DNA from: a virus
Length of the DNA: 64,000 nt
Reading direction: 5' to 3' (one strand)
IMG/VR virus record: IMGVR_UViG_3300020200_000009
Coordinates: 25,744 to 89,743 of that record
Shown: piece after piece, positions 31,141-37,878 of the stretch
Numbering within the stretch: the first letter of the stretch is position 1
Layout of the letters: each line of letters starts with the position of its first letter
Notes under the pieces: model-generated
Told to the model about the DNA's origin: nothing
Databases searched by the model: none
What the model saw: the letters and a program-made list of their open reading frames with translations, nothing else
Made by a program: the position numbers and the translations under genes

Positions 31141-31537
31141 TGGTATTGAAGATGCTTTGGATGTAGAGACTTCTATAGTCCCAGTAGATGAGACTGCAAT
31201 TTCTCAGGCAAATCCTACTACAACAAAAGACCAACTAAAAAAGGATTATGAATATACAAGAGCAAATTTGTATAGTCTAATCGAAAAGGGACAAGAAGCA
31301 GTTGATGGTATTCTTGAATTAGCACAAGAATCTGACCAACCTCGGGCATATGAAGTTGCTGGTCAACTAATTAAACATATTGGAGATGTTGCTGATAAAC
31401 TTGTAGACCTTCAAAAGAAGGTAAATGAAATTGAAAATCCAAAGAAAGAAAAGCAAATTACCACAACAAATAACACCATGTTTGTTGGTAGCACTGCAGA
31501 TCTTGCAAAGTTTTTAAAGTCTCAAACAGATAAATAA
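31127..31537 (+). CDS. 16: Terminase small subunit gp16
   Basis: A 136-residue protein overlapping the end of gp15. Helical segments KDQLKKDYEYTRANLYSLIE and AYEVAGQLIKHIGDVADKL, followed by a coil, are the conserved central core of gp16. gp16 forms rings that regulate the gp17 packaging motor. T4 gp16 is 164 residues. The large subunit gene is 4.3 kb downstream, separated by internal-protein-like genes and small genes, a spread arrangement compared with T4, where 16 and 17 are adjacent. Confidence 0.88.
   Translation: MKTFDGIEDALDVETSIVPVDETAISQANPTTTKDQLKKDYEYTRANLYSLIEKGQEAVDGILELAQESDQPRAYEVAGQLIKHIGDVADKLVDLQKKVNEIENPKKEKQITTTNNTMFVGSTADLAKFLKSQTDK
31529..31536 (+). promoter_or_regulatory. 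Late-promoter-like GATAAATA box
   Basis: GATAAATA overlaps the final codons and stop of gp16 and lies 13 bases before the next ATG. It matches seven bases of the T4 late -10 consensus. The short distance to the start makes it less certain. Confidence 0.35.
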
Positions 31538-31549
31538 TCATAGGAATAT

Positions 31550-33217
31550 ATGGACTTGTATATGTCATTTTCAAAATTTATGTCCGAGGAAGGTGCGGAC
31601 AGAATTAAAGATCGTAGACTTGAAAGAGGTGGCATGGATGGCAATACACGATATCCTACAAAACCGTCTACATCTGCACCACAATCTGATGCTGATAGAA
31701 AAGCAGCAATGGATAAGCATAGACAGACTGCCAATGACGCACTAGCTGCAGTGAGAGCATCAATAGCAAAAAAGTATGGTAGTAAAGCTCTCCTTCCTAA
31801 TAGAAGTGAAGAAACAGTCTTTGAAAAACTTGGACTGTGGGACCGCATCCATGCTAAAAGAAAGCGTGGAGAACGTCCAGCCAGACCAGGTGAAAAAGAT
31901 TATCCAAAAACTTTAAACGTTGAAGCAAGAGTAGATGATAGGATTCCAGAATGGAAAAGATCTGCTGCTAGAACTGATAGATATGGTAATCCACATGGTT
32001 CTGTGGGCAGTGGACCTCAGAGAGATCGTAGAGCAGAGCATGAAGAAAGAAGAGGTGTCAAGACTAAGGGGTCTAGGGTTACAGAAGACACTATTCAGGA
32101 AGATGAGTATCGTAGATTAATGGCGCAAGAGCGTCGGGATGAGCGAAATAGAGAACAAGCGCGTGCTGGTCGCAAGAGCATTACTCCTGGGGTCCGAGCC
32201 GCCAGTGCTGGTAGAGACTATGCTAATAGCAATATCAAATTTCATGCCAAAGTAACTGGTAAGACGACAACAACTGAAGAGTCTTTACATGAAGCAGGTG
32301 GTCGCCAGGGCGGCGGCACAATTCGACCACCAAAACCAGGCAAAAAACCAGTAGAAACTCAACCAACTAATCGTGGTGCTATCCGCTTCGGAAAAGTTAA
32401 TTCTTCTTATGCACCAGAAGGTGAGGTTATTGATGAAGCAGGTGACTATTGGCATCCAGATCCAGAAAAAGATAAGAAAATTAGTGGTGCTGGAAATAAA
32501 CTTCGTGCACGTGAAGATCAAGCAGCTTCTCAACAACCAAAAGAAGACCCTAAGAAACTACGTCCTGGGGAATCTTACTCAGATTATTCTAATAGAATAC
32601 AAGGAAAGACTAAACCACAACCCGTAGCAAAACCTTCTCTTTCAGATAGAATAAAAAATAAACTTGGTAAAGTAATTGATAAAGTCGGAGGTATTAAAAC
32701 CGAAGGTTGTATTACATATCGGGATTTTATCTTAGAGGGTAATCGCACTGCTCGTATGCTGCATAAATCAAACACTAAAGTCACAGGTCATATTTCTGCA
32801 GATCGTGGCAACGATGAGAGTAAGAATCGTGAAGGTCGTAAGACTCTTGAGAAAGACCTTAAGAAGCACGGCATTGGACATAAGAAAGGTGTAGGTGAAT
32901 ATAAGTATGACAGTGGAGAAACTGGTAGAGAAGTTTCCTATCAAACATCTAAACCAGATAAAATGTCTAAGCGTAGATTTGGAAAGGTAATGCGTCGTCT
33001 TGGTCGTAAACATGGTCAGGAATCTGTTATTACAAAAGATTCCAGCAAACCTGCTAAACTACATTACACTGAGAAAGGTAGTAAAGCAAAGTCTGACTCT
33101 ATTGGCAAATCTAAAGCTGGCAAGCACCCCGAAGGCTATGGTGAAACATCTGGCACTAAGGTGAGAGGCGGCAAACTTCCTGCTAAAACAACTAAAGGGT
33201 CTTATCATTATGGATGA
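31550..33217 (+). CDS. Basic, repeat-motif protein with capsid-targeting-like sequences (putative internal head protein)
   Basis: This 555-residue, very Lys/Arg-rich, probably disordered protein has no enzymatic motif. Its N-terminus (MSFSKFMSEEG, from the second Met at 31562) resembles the T4 capsid-targeting sequence of internal proteins, and an internal ITYRDFILEG segment (~32711) repeats the pattern. Several small-hydrophobic-x-Glu sites fit the gp21 cleavage preference (SLHE-A, VIDE-A, FILE-G, TIQE-D). The C-terminal ~170 residues are a more ordered basic domain (KDLKKHGIGHKKG, MSKRRFGKVMRRLGRKHG). I infer a capsid-packaged, protease-processed DNA-binding protein. The start at 31550 has an AGGA site; 31562 is the alternative. 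Confidence 0.65.
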   Translation: MDLYMSFSKFMSEEGADRIKDRRLERGGMDGNTRYPTKPSTSAPQSDADRKAAMDKHRQTANDALAAVRASIAKKYGSKALLPNRSEETVFEKLGLWDRIHAKRKRGERPARPGEKDYPKTLNVEARVDDRIPEWKRSAARTDRYGNPHGSVGSGPQRDRRAEHEERRGVKTKGSRVTEDTIQEDEYRRLMAQERRDERNREQARAGRKSITPGVRAASAGRDYANSNIKFHAKVTGKTTTTEESLHEAGGRQGGGTIRPPKPGKKPVETQPTNRGAIRFGKVNSSYAPEGEVIDEAGDYWHPDPEKDKKISGAGNKLRAREDQAASQQPKEDPKKLRPGESYSDYSNRIQGKTKPQPVAKPSLSDRIKNKLGKVIDKVGGIKTEGCITYRDFILEGNRTARMLHKSNTKVTGHISADRGNDESKNREGRKTLEKDLKKHGIGHKKGVGEYKYDSGETGREVSYQTSKPDKMSKRRFGKVMRRLGRKHGQESVITKDSSKPAKLHYTEKGSKAKSDSIGKSKAGKHPEGYGETSGTKVRGGKLPAKTTKGSYHYG

Positions 33218-33356
33218 AAAACATCAATTTTCAGAAGATTTGAAATGTAAATTCTGTGGAATAACTCCACCCAAAGGACATTGGAGACCTAATACTTGGT
33301 TACAAAAACATGAGGAGAATTGTCCTCTTAATCCATCGCTTGCAGACAAACAATGA
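33210..33356 (+). CDS. 48-residue zinc-finger-like protein
   Basis: A short gene below the usual length cutoff. It starts inside the end of the upstream gene (ATGGATGA overlap) and its TGA overlaps the next ATG, which is strong evidence that it is real. The protein has C-K-F-C near the start and H-x3-C near the end (WLQKHEENCPLN), a C2HC-type zinc-binding pattern. Function is unknown. It lies between two putative internal head proteins and would be cotranslated with them. Confidence 0.75.
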   Translation: MDEKHQFSEDLKCKFCGITPPKGHWRPNTWLQKHEENCPLNPSLADKQ

Positions 33357-33937
33357 ATACTTTTCAAGAGTTTATAACAGTTACTGAAGGTCTTGATATG
33401 AAGACCTTCAAAGCAAATCGTAGAAAAGCACAGAGAACTGCTGCAACTGCTGATGCTCGTAAGAGAGGGCACGAAGGACACGAATGGCACAATACTGGAA
33501 GAACTTATAGTCCAGATGAAGCAAAGTCTCGTCGTGCAAATATGTCCGATGATGATAGAGCAGCAAGACACCGTGCTGCTGTAGATCCTGATGATGATCG
33601 TGATGAGAATACATACTCAGCAACTAAGACTAAGAATCCTAGGAAGCAACGTAAGCAGGCTGCCATGGGGGAGGGTGTGACTTACCGCGACTTCATTACA
33701 GAAGTTGCAGCGTGGCAACGTAAAGAAGGTAAGAACAAAACAGGTGGACTTAACGAAATAGGACGCAAATCTTACGAGGCAGAAAATCCTGGGTCGGATT
33801 TAAAACCACCCCAACCTGGTGGTGGTCCACGTAAGAGGTCATTCTGTGCCCGTATGGGTGGGGTGAAGGGACCGATGAAAGATGAAAAAGGTCGCCCAAC
33901 AAGAAAAGCACTAGCACTAAGAAAGTGGAAATGCTGA
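33353..33937 (+). CDS. Putative internal head protein with N-terminal capsid-targeting sequence
   Basis: A 194-residue basic protein. Its start, MNTFQEFITVTEG, closely resembles the T4 internal-protein targeting peptide (MKTYQEFIAEA), with a V-T-E-G candidate gp21 cleavage site. A second YRDFITEV motif lies near residue 115. The C-terminal ~75 residues form a conserved cyanophage domain (GGLNEIGRKSYEAENPGSDL, then SFCARMGGVKGPMKDEKGRP and LALRKWKC). The middle is rich in Lys, Arg, Asp and His. By analogy with T4 IPI-III I infer that it enters the prohead and may be ejected with DNA. No direct evidence of processing. Confidence 0.7.
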   Translation: MNTFQEFITVTEGLDMKTFKANRRKAQRTAATADARKRGHEGHEWHNTGRTYSPDEAKSRRANMSDDDRAARHRAAVDPDDDRDENTYSATKTKNPRKQRKQAAMGEGVTYRDFITEVAAWQRKEGKNKTGGLNEIGRKSYEAENPGSDLKPPQPGGGPRKRSFCARMGGVKGPMKDEKGRPTRKALALRKWKC

Positions 33938-33965
33938 CATAGTATCATTAGATATATTTTAATTC

Positions 33966-33974
33966 TATTAAATA
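33966..33974 (+). promoter_or_regulatory. Late-promoter-like TATTAAATA box
   Basis: TATTAAATA lies in the 69-base gap after the internal-protein gene, 32 bases before the next ATG. It is close to the T4 late -10 box and would serve the small-gene array leading to gp17. Confidence 0.45.
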
Positions 33975-34006
33975 GTGATATACTTTCAGTAGTTGCTTGA
34001 TACAAT

Positions 34007-34234
34007 ATGGTAACATTTTATTTTACTCTCGCTATCATAGTATTATTGCTTTGGTATGGGGGATTAGACGGCACTCTGCGATTATTTGCATATGTCGATT
34101 TGCAAATAAGATATGCTGGTATTCAAGCACAACTGTCATGGATGCGTTGGAAACTTAAGAAGCAACTTATTAAGGATACAACAGAATTCCAAAAGTTTCT
34201 TCAAAAAGAGGACAAATATGAAAGAAATATCTAA
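34007..34234 (+). CDS. Small membrane protein with N-terminal TM helix
   Basis: A 75-residue protein with one strong membrane segment at residues 3-18 (TFYFTLAIIVLLLWY), then GGLDGTLRLFAYVDLQIR and a charged amphipathic tail (KLKKQLIKDTTEFQKFLQKE). I recall similar small proteins before gp17 in cyanophages; none has a known function. The last 17 bases overlap the next gene. Confidence 0.75.
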   Translation: MVTFYFTLAIIVLLLWYGGLDGTLRLFAYVDLQIRYAGIQAQLSWMRWKLKKQLIKDTTEFQKFLQKEDKYERNI

Positions 34235-34478
34235 TCTTTCTATAGAAAGAAAAGAATGTGAAAGATGTGGTGCAATATGGATGAATGGAGAACACTACTG
34301 GTCTGGCACAGGAAAGAAAGGTAATGAATTAGATCTTGCTGGGTTAGTTTGTAATTCAATAAAAGCACCAGAATGTATAAATCCTAGTTTAGGAAAAAAC
34401 GGGGGCGACACCTGGGAGAAAAGATTGACAGATTTAAATAATGACCATCCATTCAATCACCAGTCAACAATTAAATAA
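34218..34478 (+). CDS. Small cysteine-containing protein, putative zinc binder
   Basis: An 86-residue protein started at the ATG at 34218, inside the end of the membrane-protein gene with GAGGA upstream. An in-frame upstream ATG (34113) would give a larger overlap and lacks family support. A C-x2-C pair (CERCGAIW) and two later Cys (LVCNS, ECINP) suggest a zinc site. GEHYWSGTGKKGNELDLAGL between them may be a conserved loop. Function unknown. Confidence 0.7.
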   Translation: MKEISNLSIERKECERCGAIWMNGEHYWSGTGKKGNELDLAGLVCNSIKAPECINPSLGKNGGDTWEKRLTDLNNDHPFNHQSTIK

Positions 34479-34515
34479 TCCTATATATTAATACTGGCAT
34501 ACAAGGAGATGGAGG

Positions 34516-34632
34516 ATGTCCAAGTCCCCAAACAAAGGTAAAAAGGGTTCTCCTGGAGGTCAAAAGAACTCCAAACAGAATCAAGGAAATGCTACTGCTA
34601 AGAAAGCAAAGAATGGTGGCAAGAAAAAATGA
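34516..34632 (+). CDS. 38-residue lysine-rich basic peptide
   Basis: Below common length cutoffs. The sequence is almost entirely Lys, Gly, Asn, Ser and Gln (MSKSPNKGKKGSPGG start). An AAGGAGATGGAGG ribosome site precedes the ATG, and the stop overlaps the next start (ATGA). Such peptides are likely disordered and nucleic-acid or capsid associated; that is inference. Confidence 0.7.
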   Translation: MSKSPNKGKKGSPGGQKNSKQNQGNATAKKAKNGGKKK

Positions 34633-34841
34633 TTCCTCTAATCCTGGCATCAATTTTTACAGCTACTCCCATGGGACCTGGACAGGTACCTCACTTTATG
34701 AGAACTTGTGATAGAATACGTATTCATGATGCTAAGTCAGGCACCAATTGGATTCTTTGTATCAACGGTGTTTATCAGTTTCCTAAAAACGGAAAACCTC
34801 AGGACAGGAGTTTGCCACAACATAAACAACAATTAATTTAA
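34629..34841 (+). CDS. Small hypothetical protein with hydrophobic N-terminus
   Basis: A 70-residue protein coupled by ATGA overlap to the lysine-rich peptide gene. Residues 2-12 are hydrophobic (IPLILASIFTA), possibly a short signal or membrane segment, followed by a Cys-containing basic region (RTCDRIRIHD, NWILCINGVY). No family recognised. Confidence 0.6.
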   Translation: MIPLILASIFTATPMGPGQVPHFMRTCDRIRIHDAKSGTNWILCINGVYQFPKNGKPQDRSLPQHKQQLI

Positions 34842-34845
34842 TAGT

Positions 34846-35001
34846 ATGAACTATATTGTATTTGCTATTGTTGGGATGGTAGAGACTGGACCGAATGTAT
34901 GTAAGATTGATTACTTACGTTATGTTGATGTTGCGTCAGTAACCATTCCTTGCAATGTCATCAAACTAAATACTATACAGGACCCAGGACAAAAGAAATG
35001 A
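34846..35001 (+). CDS. 51-residue hypothetical protein
   Basis: Starts four bases after the previous stop, and its own stop overlaps the next ATG (ATGA). It has a hydrophobic start (MNYIVFAIVGMV) and two Cys (VCKID, IPCNV). Its tight fit in the gene array supports it being real; the function is unknown. Confidence 0.6.
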   Translation: MNYIVFAIVGMVETGPNVCKIDYLRYVDVASVTIPCNVIKLNTIQDPGQKK

Positions 35002-35267
35002 GATTAAAAATTATAGGAACAGAGGTAGCTTTAGCAACCACAGCAGCAGCAGCAAGCGACTTTAGTAACGCAAGAGAAGTTCGTCTTGTGCATGACGCTA
35101 CTGCTGCTACAACTCATTTAGTGACAATCACCGATTCTAGTGGCACTACATTGGCAACTTTTAGTATGCCAGCATCAAATGTTGTTGTTATTAGAAAAGA
35201 GCCAACCCATAAAATTTTTGCTTCTAATGATGATATTAGAGGAGTAGCAGTTTCATACGTCTCGTAA
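34998..35267 (+). CDS. Small beta-rich protein, possibly virion-associated
   Basis: An 89-residue protein started at the ATG overlapping the preceding stop. The reading frame is open further upstream, but this start gives MRLKIIGTEVAL. The pattern of short beta strands (REVRLVHDA, HLVTITDS, ATFSMPAS, VVVIRKEP, DIRGVAVSYVS) suggests a small beta sandwich. I recall similar proteins beside gp17 in cyanophages but no function. Confidence 0.7.
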   Translation: MRLKIIGTEVALATTAAAASDFSNAREVRLVHDATAATTHLVTITDSSGTTLATFSMPASNVVVIRKEPTHKIFASNDDIRGVAVSYVS

Positions 35268-35273
35268 TAAAAC

Positions 35274-35897
35274 ATGATTGATAATGCGATTATGCTTGAT
35301 AAGCGTAATCAAGTTGTGGTAATTGATAACTTGTTTACACTTGCAGAAATTGAATACATCCATGAGTATTTTTTAAAATTCGATGGGTGGCAGTTTATTT
35401 TCGATGATTCTCCAGAAGACGATACTGCATATTATTCCTTGGGTAGAGTAGTAGACCAACCAAACTTTGGTGAGTTTGAAAATTTTTGCATTGATTATGC
35501 ATTTAAACGAGCGGGAATTCCTATACCAAAATTTCACCGTTGCGTACATAATGCATTTAGATTTGGAGATACTGCTGGACTTCACGTAGATGGAGAGCAT
35601 CTAGATGCTCTCAGTTTTTTGATATACGGTAATAAAGAGTGGCACCACAGTTGGGGTGGTGAAACAGTTTTTATGCTTAACAATGAAATATCAGATATTG
35701 TAATCCCCAAACCTGGAAGGTGTGTCGTTTTTCCTGGTTTAGTTTTACACGGGGCAAAACCACTATCGAAAATTCATAAGTTTCCTGCTAGATATAGTGC
35801 TGTCTTCCAATACTGTCCAGGTCAAGAAGACGCAGTGTTAGCACATGCTGCTACACAACCAAAAAATACTAGAACATTTCCTCATGTCTCAACCTGA
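35274..35897 (+). CDS. 2-oxoglutarate/Fe(II)-dependent oxygenase-like protein
   Basis: A 207-residue protein with the iron-binding triad of this superfamily: His104-x-Asp106 in LHVDGEH and a distal His159 in LHGAK, followed by an Arg (FPARYSAVF) that could bind 2-oxoglutarate. Such genes are frequent in T4-like cyanophages and are often fused to or located near structural genes. The substrate is unknown; protein or nucleic-acid hydroxylation is possible. The end overlaps the likely gp17 start by 14 bases. Confidence 0.8.
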   Translation: MIDNAIMLDKRNQVVVIDNLFTLAEIEYIHEYFLKFDGWQFIFDDSPEDDTAYYSLGRVVDQPNFGEFENFCIDYAFKRAGIPIPKFHRCVHNAFRFGDTAGLHVDGEHLDALSFLIYGNKEWHHSWGGETVFMLNNEISDIVIPKPGRCVVFPGLVLHGAKPLSKIHKFPARYSAVFQYCPGQEDAVLAHAATQPKNTRTFPHVST

Positions 35898-37536
35898 TAT
35901 TTACTTAGGCAATCCTAATCTTAAGCGGGTTAATGTTGCACAAAATTTTACACCAGATGAAGTAAAGGAGTATATTAGGTGTAGTAAAGATCCAGTTTAC
36001 TTTATAAAAAAATACATTAAGATTATTTCGCTTGATAGAGGTTTGATTCCTTTTGAGATGTATGACTTTCAATCTGATATGGTTGAGAAGTTTCATGAGA
36101 ATAGATTTAATATTGCAAAACTACCTCGACAGTCTGGAAAGTCCACAGTAGTTACTGCATATCTACTTTGGTATTCTCTTTTCAATGCAAACTCAAACAT
36201 TGCTATCCTTGCTAACAAAGCAGCAACAGCAAGAGAAATGTTACAACGTTTACAACTATCATATGAAAACCTCCCAAAATGGATGCAGCAAGGAGTTGTC
36301 AACTGGAACAGAGGTAGTCTGGAATTGGAAAATGGAAGCAAAATCATGGCTGCTTCTACTTCTGCATCTGCTGTCCGTGGTATGTCCTTTAATATTATAT
36401 TTTTGGACGAATTCGCGTTTATTCCGACGCACATTGCTGATGAGTTTTTTAGCTCTGTGTATCCTACTATTTCCTCTGGTACATCTACTAAGGTCATAAT
36501 CATTTCTACACCGAAGGGAATGAATATGTTTTATAAACTTTGGCATGATGCGGAATTGAGTAGAAATGAATATGTTACTACTGAAGTGCATTGGTCTCAG
36601 GTGCCTGGGAGAGACTCTGACTGGAAAGAACAAACAATCCGAAATACTTCAGAAGAGCAATTTAATCAGGAATTTGAGTGCGAATTTTTAGGGTCTGTTA
36701 ATACTCTTATTACATCTGCTAAGTTGAAGACCTTAGTATATGACACACCAATTACATCTAATGCTGGATTAGATGTATACGAAGACCCAGAAGAAGACCA
36801 CACATATGTTATGACTGTAGACGTTGCACGAGGACTGACAAAAGATTACTCAGCATTCTGTGTGATTGATACAACCACTATCCCATATAAATTAGTAGCA
36901 AAATATCGCAACAACAAGATTAAACCATTGCTATTTCCAAACGTAATCAATGATGTAGCAAGAGCATATAACCATGCGTATGTCATGGTAGAAGTTAATG
37001 ATATTGGTGGGCAGGTAGCGGACACACTTCAGTTTGACTTAGAGTATGATAACTTATTAATGTCTTCCATGAGGGGCAGAGCTGGACAAGTAGTAGGGCA
37101 AGGATTTTCTGGGTCAAAAGTGCAATTAGGAGTTAAGATGTCCACAGCAGTTAAAAAAACTGGATGTGCAAACATGAAACAATTGGTCGAAGATGATAAA
37201 CTAGTCTTTACTGACTATGATATTATTTCAGAGTTAACTACCTTTATTCAAAGAGGTCCAGCGTGGGAAGCAGAAGAAGGGTGTAATGATGACCTTGCAA
37301 TGTGTCTTGTAATTTTTAGTTGGTTAGCAACTTCAGATTACTTTAAAGAATTACATAATGATGATGTCCGTAAGAGAATGTATCTTGAGCAAAAAGAAGC
37401 AATCGAAGCAGATATGTCACCTTTTGGATTTATCGATGATGGGATTAGTGGAGACACTACATTTGTAGATGAAGATGGTCAAGTCTGGCATACTCCAGAG
37501 TATGGGGATATGGCATACATGTGGGAATATAGATGA
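35884..37536 (+). CDS. 17: Terminase large subunit gp17
   Basis: A 550-residue packaging motor, started at MSQPDIYLGNPNL rather than 13 codons upstream because homologues begin here. The ATPase has a Walker A motif of gp17 type (LPRQSGKST, ~residues 80-88) and Walker B LDEFAF (~173-178). The C-terminal RNase H-like nuclease starts around TVDVARGLTKDYSAF (~311) and continues with VEVNDIGG and GCNDDLAM, which carry acidic residues expected for metal binding. It cuts concatemeric DNA and drives it into the prohead through the gp20 portal. Confidence 0.95.
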   Translation: MSQPDIYLGNPNLKRVNVAQNFTPDEVKEYIRCSKDPVYFIKKYIKIISLDRGLIPFEMYDFQSDMVEKFHENRFNIAKLPRQSGKSTVVTAYLLWYSLFNANSNIAILANKAATAREMLQRLQLSYENLPKWMQQGVVNWNRGSLELENGSKIMAASTSASAVRGMSFNIIFLDEFAFIPTHIADEFFSSVYPTISSGTSTKVIIISTPKGMNMFYKLWHDAELSRNEYVTTEVHWSQVPGRDSDWKEQTIRNTSEEQFNQEFECEFLGSVNTLITSAKLKTLVYDTPITSNAGLDVYEDPEEDHTYVMTVDVARGLTKDYSAFCVIDTTTIPYKLVAKYRNNKIKPLLFPNVINDVARAYNHAYVMVEVNDIGGQVADTLQFDLEYDNLLMSSMRGRAGQVVGQGFSGSKVQLGVKMSTAVKKTGCANMKQLVEDDKLVFTDYDIISELTTFIQRGPAWEAEEGCNDDLAMCLVIFSWLATSDYFKELHNDDVRKRMYLEQKEAIEADMSPFGFIDDGISGDTTFVDEDGQVWHTPEYGDMAYMWEYR

Positions 37537-37537
37537 T

Positions 37538-37783
37538 ATGACAGAAGAGTTTGGTATAGACCTAGAGCACTTTCTTTTTGTAGACCGACAGTGTAGGAAA
37601 TGTCTACGTATTATGTCACTGGTAGATAATTTTTATTTGACAAGAAAAGATAGAGGATCTAATCCATCAGCATACTCATATGTGTGTAAAGAGTGCACCA
37701 TAAAAAGAGTATCTAAAACTTACCGAGCGGGAATAAAGCATAAAAAAGAAGTATGTATTGATGAAAATTATCCCGATTGGTAA
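37538..37783 (+). CDS. Small zinc-ribbon-like protein
   Basis: An 81-residue protein started one base after gp17. It has two C-x2-C pairs (CRKC and CKEC) flanking an NFYLTRKDRGSNPSAYSY segment. Similar proteins follow gp17 in cyanophages. The spacing resembles zinc knuckles near HNH-type nucleases, but I see no clear HNH catalytic motif. The tail after the second pair is basic (KRVSKTYRAGIKHKKE). Confidence 0.75.
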   Translation: MTEEFGIDLEHFLFVDRQCRKCLRIMSLVDNFYLTRKDRGSNPSAYSYVCKECTIKRVSKTYRAGIKHKKEVCIDENYPDW

Positions 37784-37830
37784 TATTTTTTTATTCACGT
37801 CATATTTCCCCTCTGTAAACATAGAAAATT

Positions 37831-37837
37831 CTAAATA
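37831..37837 (+). promoter_or_regulatory. Late-promoter-like CTAAATA box upstream of gp18
   Basis: CTAAATA lies 41 bases before the sheath gene ATG in a 95-base gap, with an AAGGAG ribosome site at 37867-37872. The placement is ideal for a strong late promoter. Confidence 0.6.
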
Positions 37838-37878
37838 GTTTCAGCATCCAATGATTGAATCTATCAAGGAGATTACAG

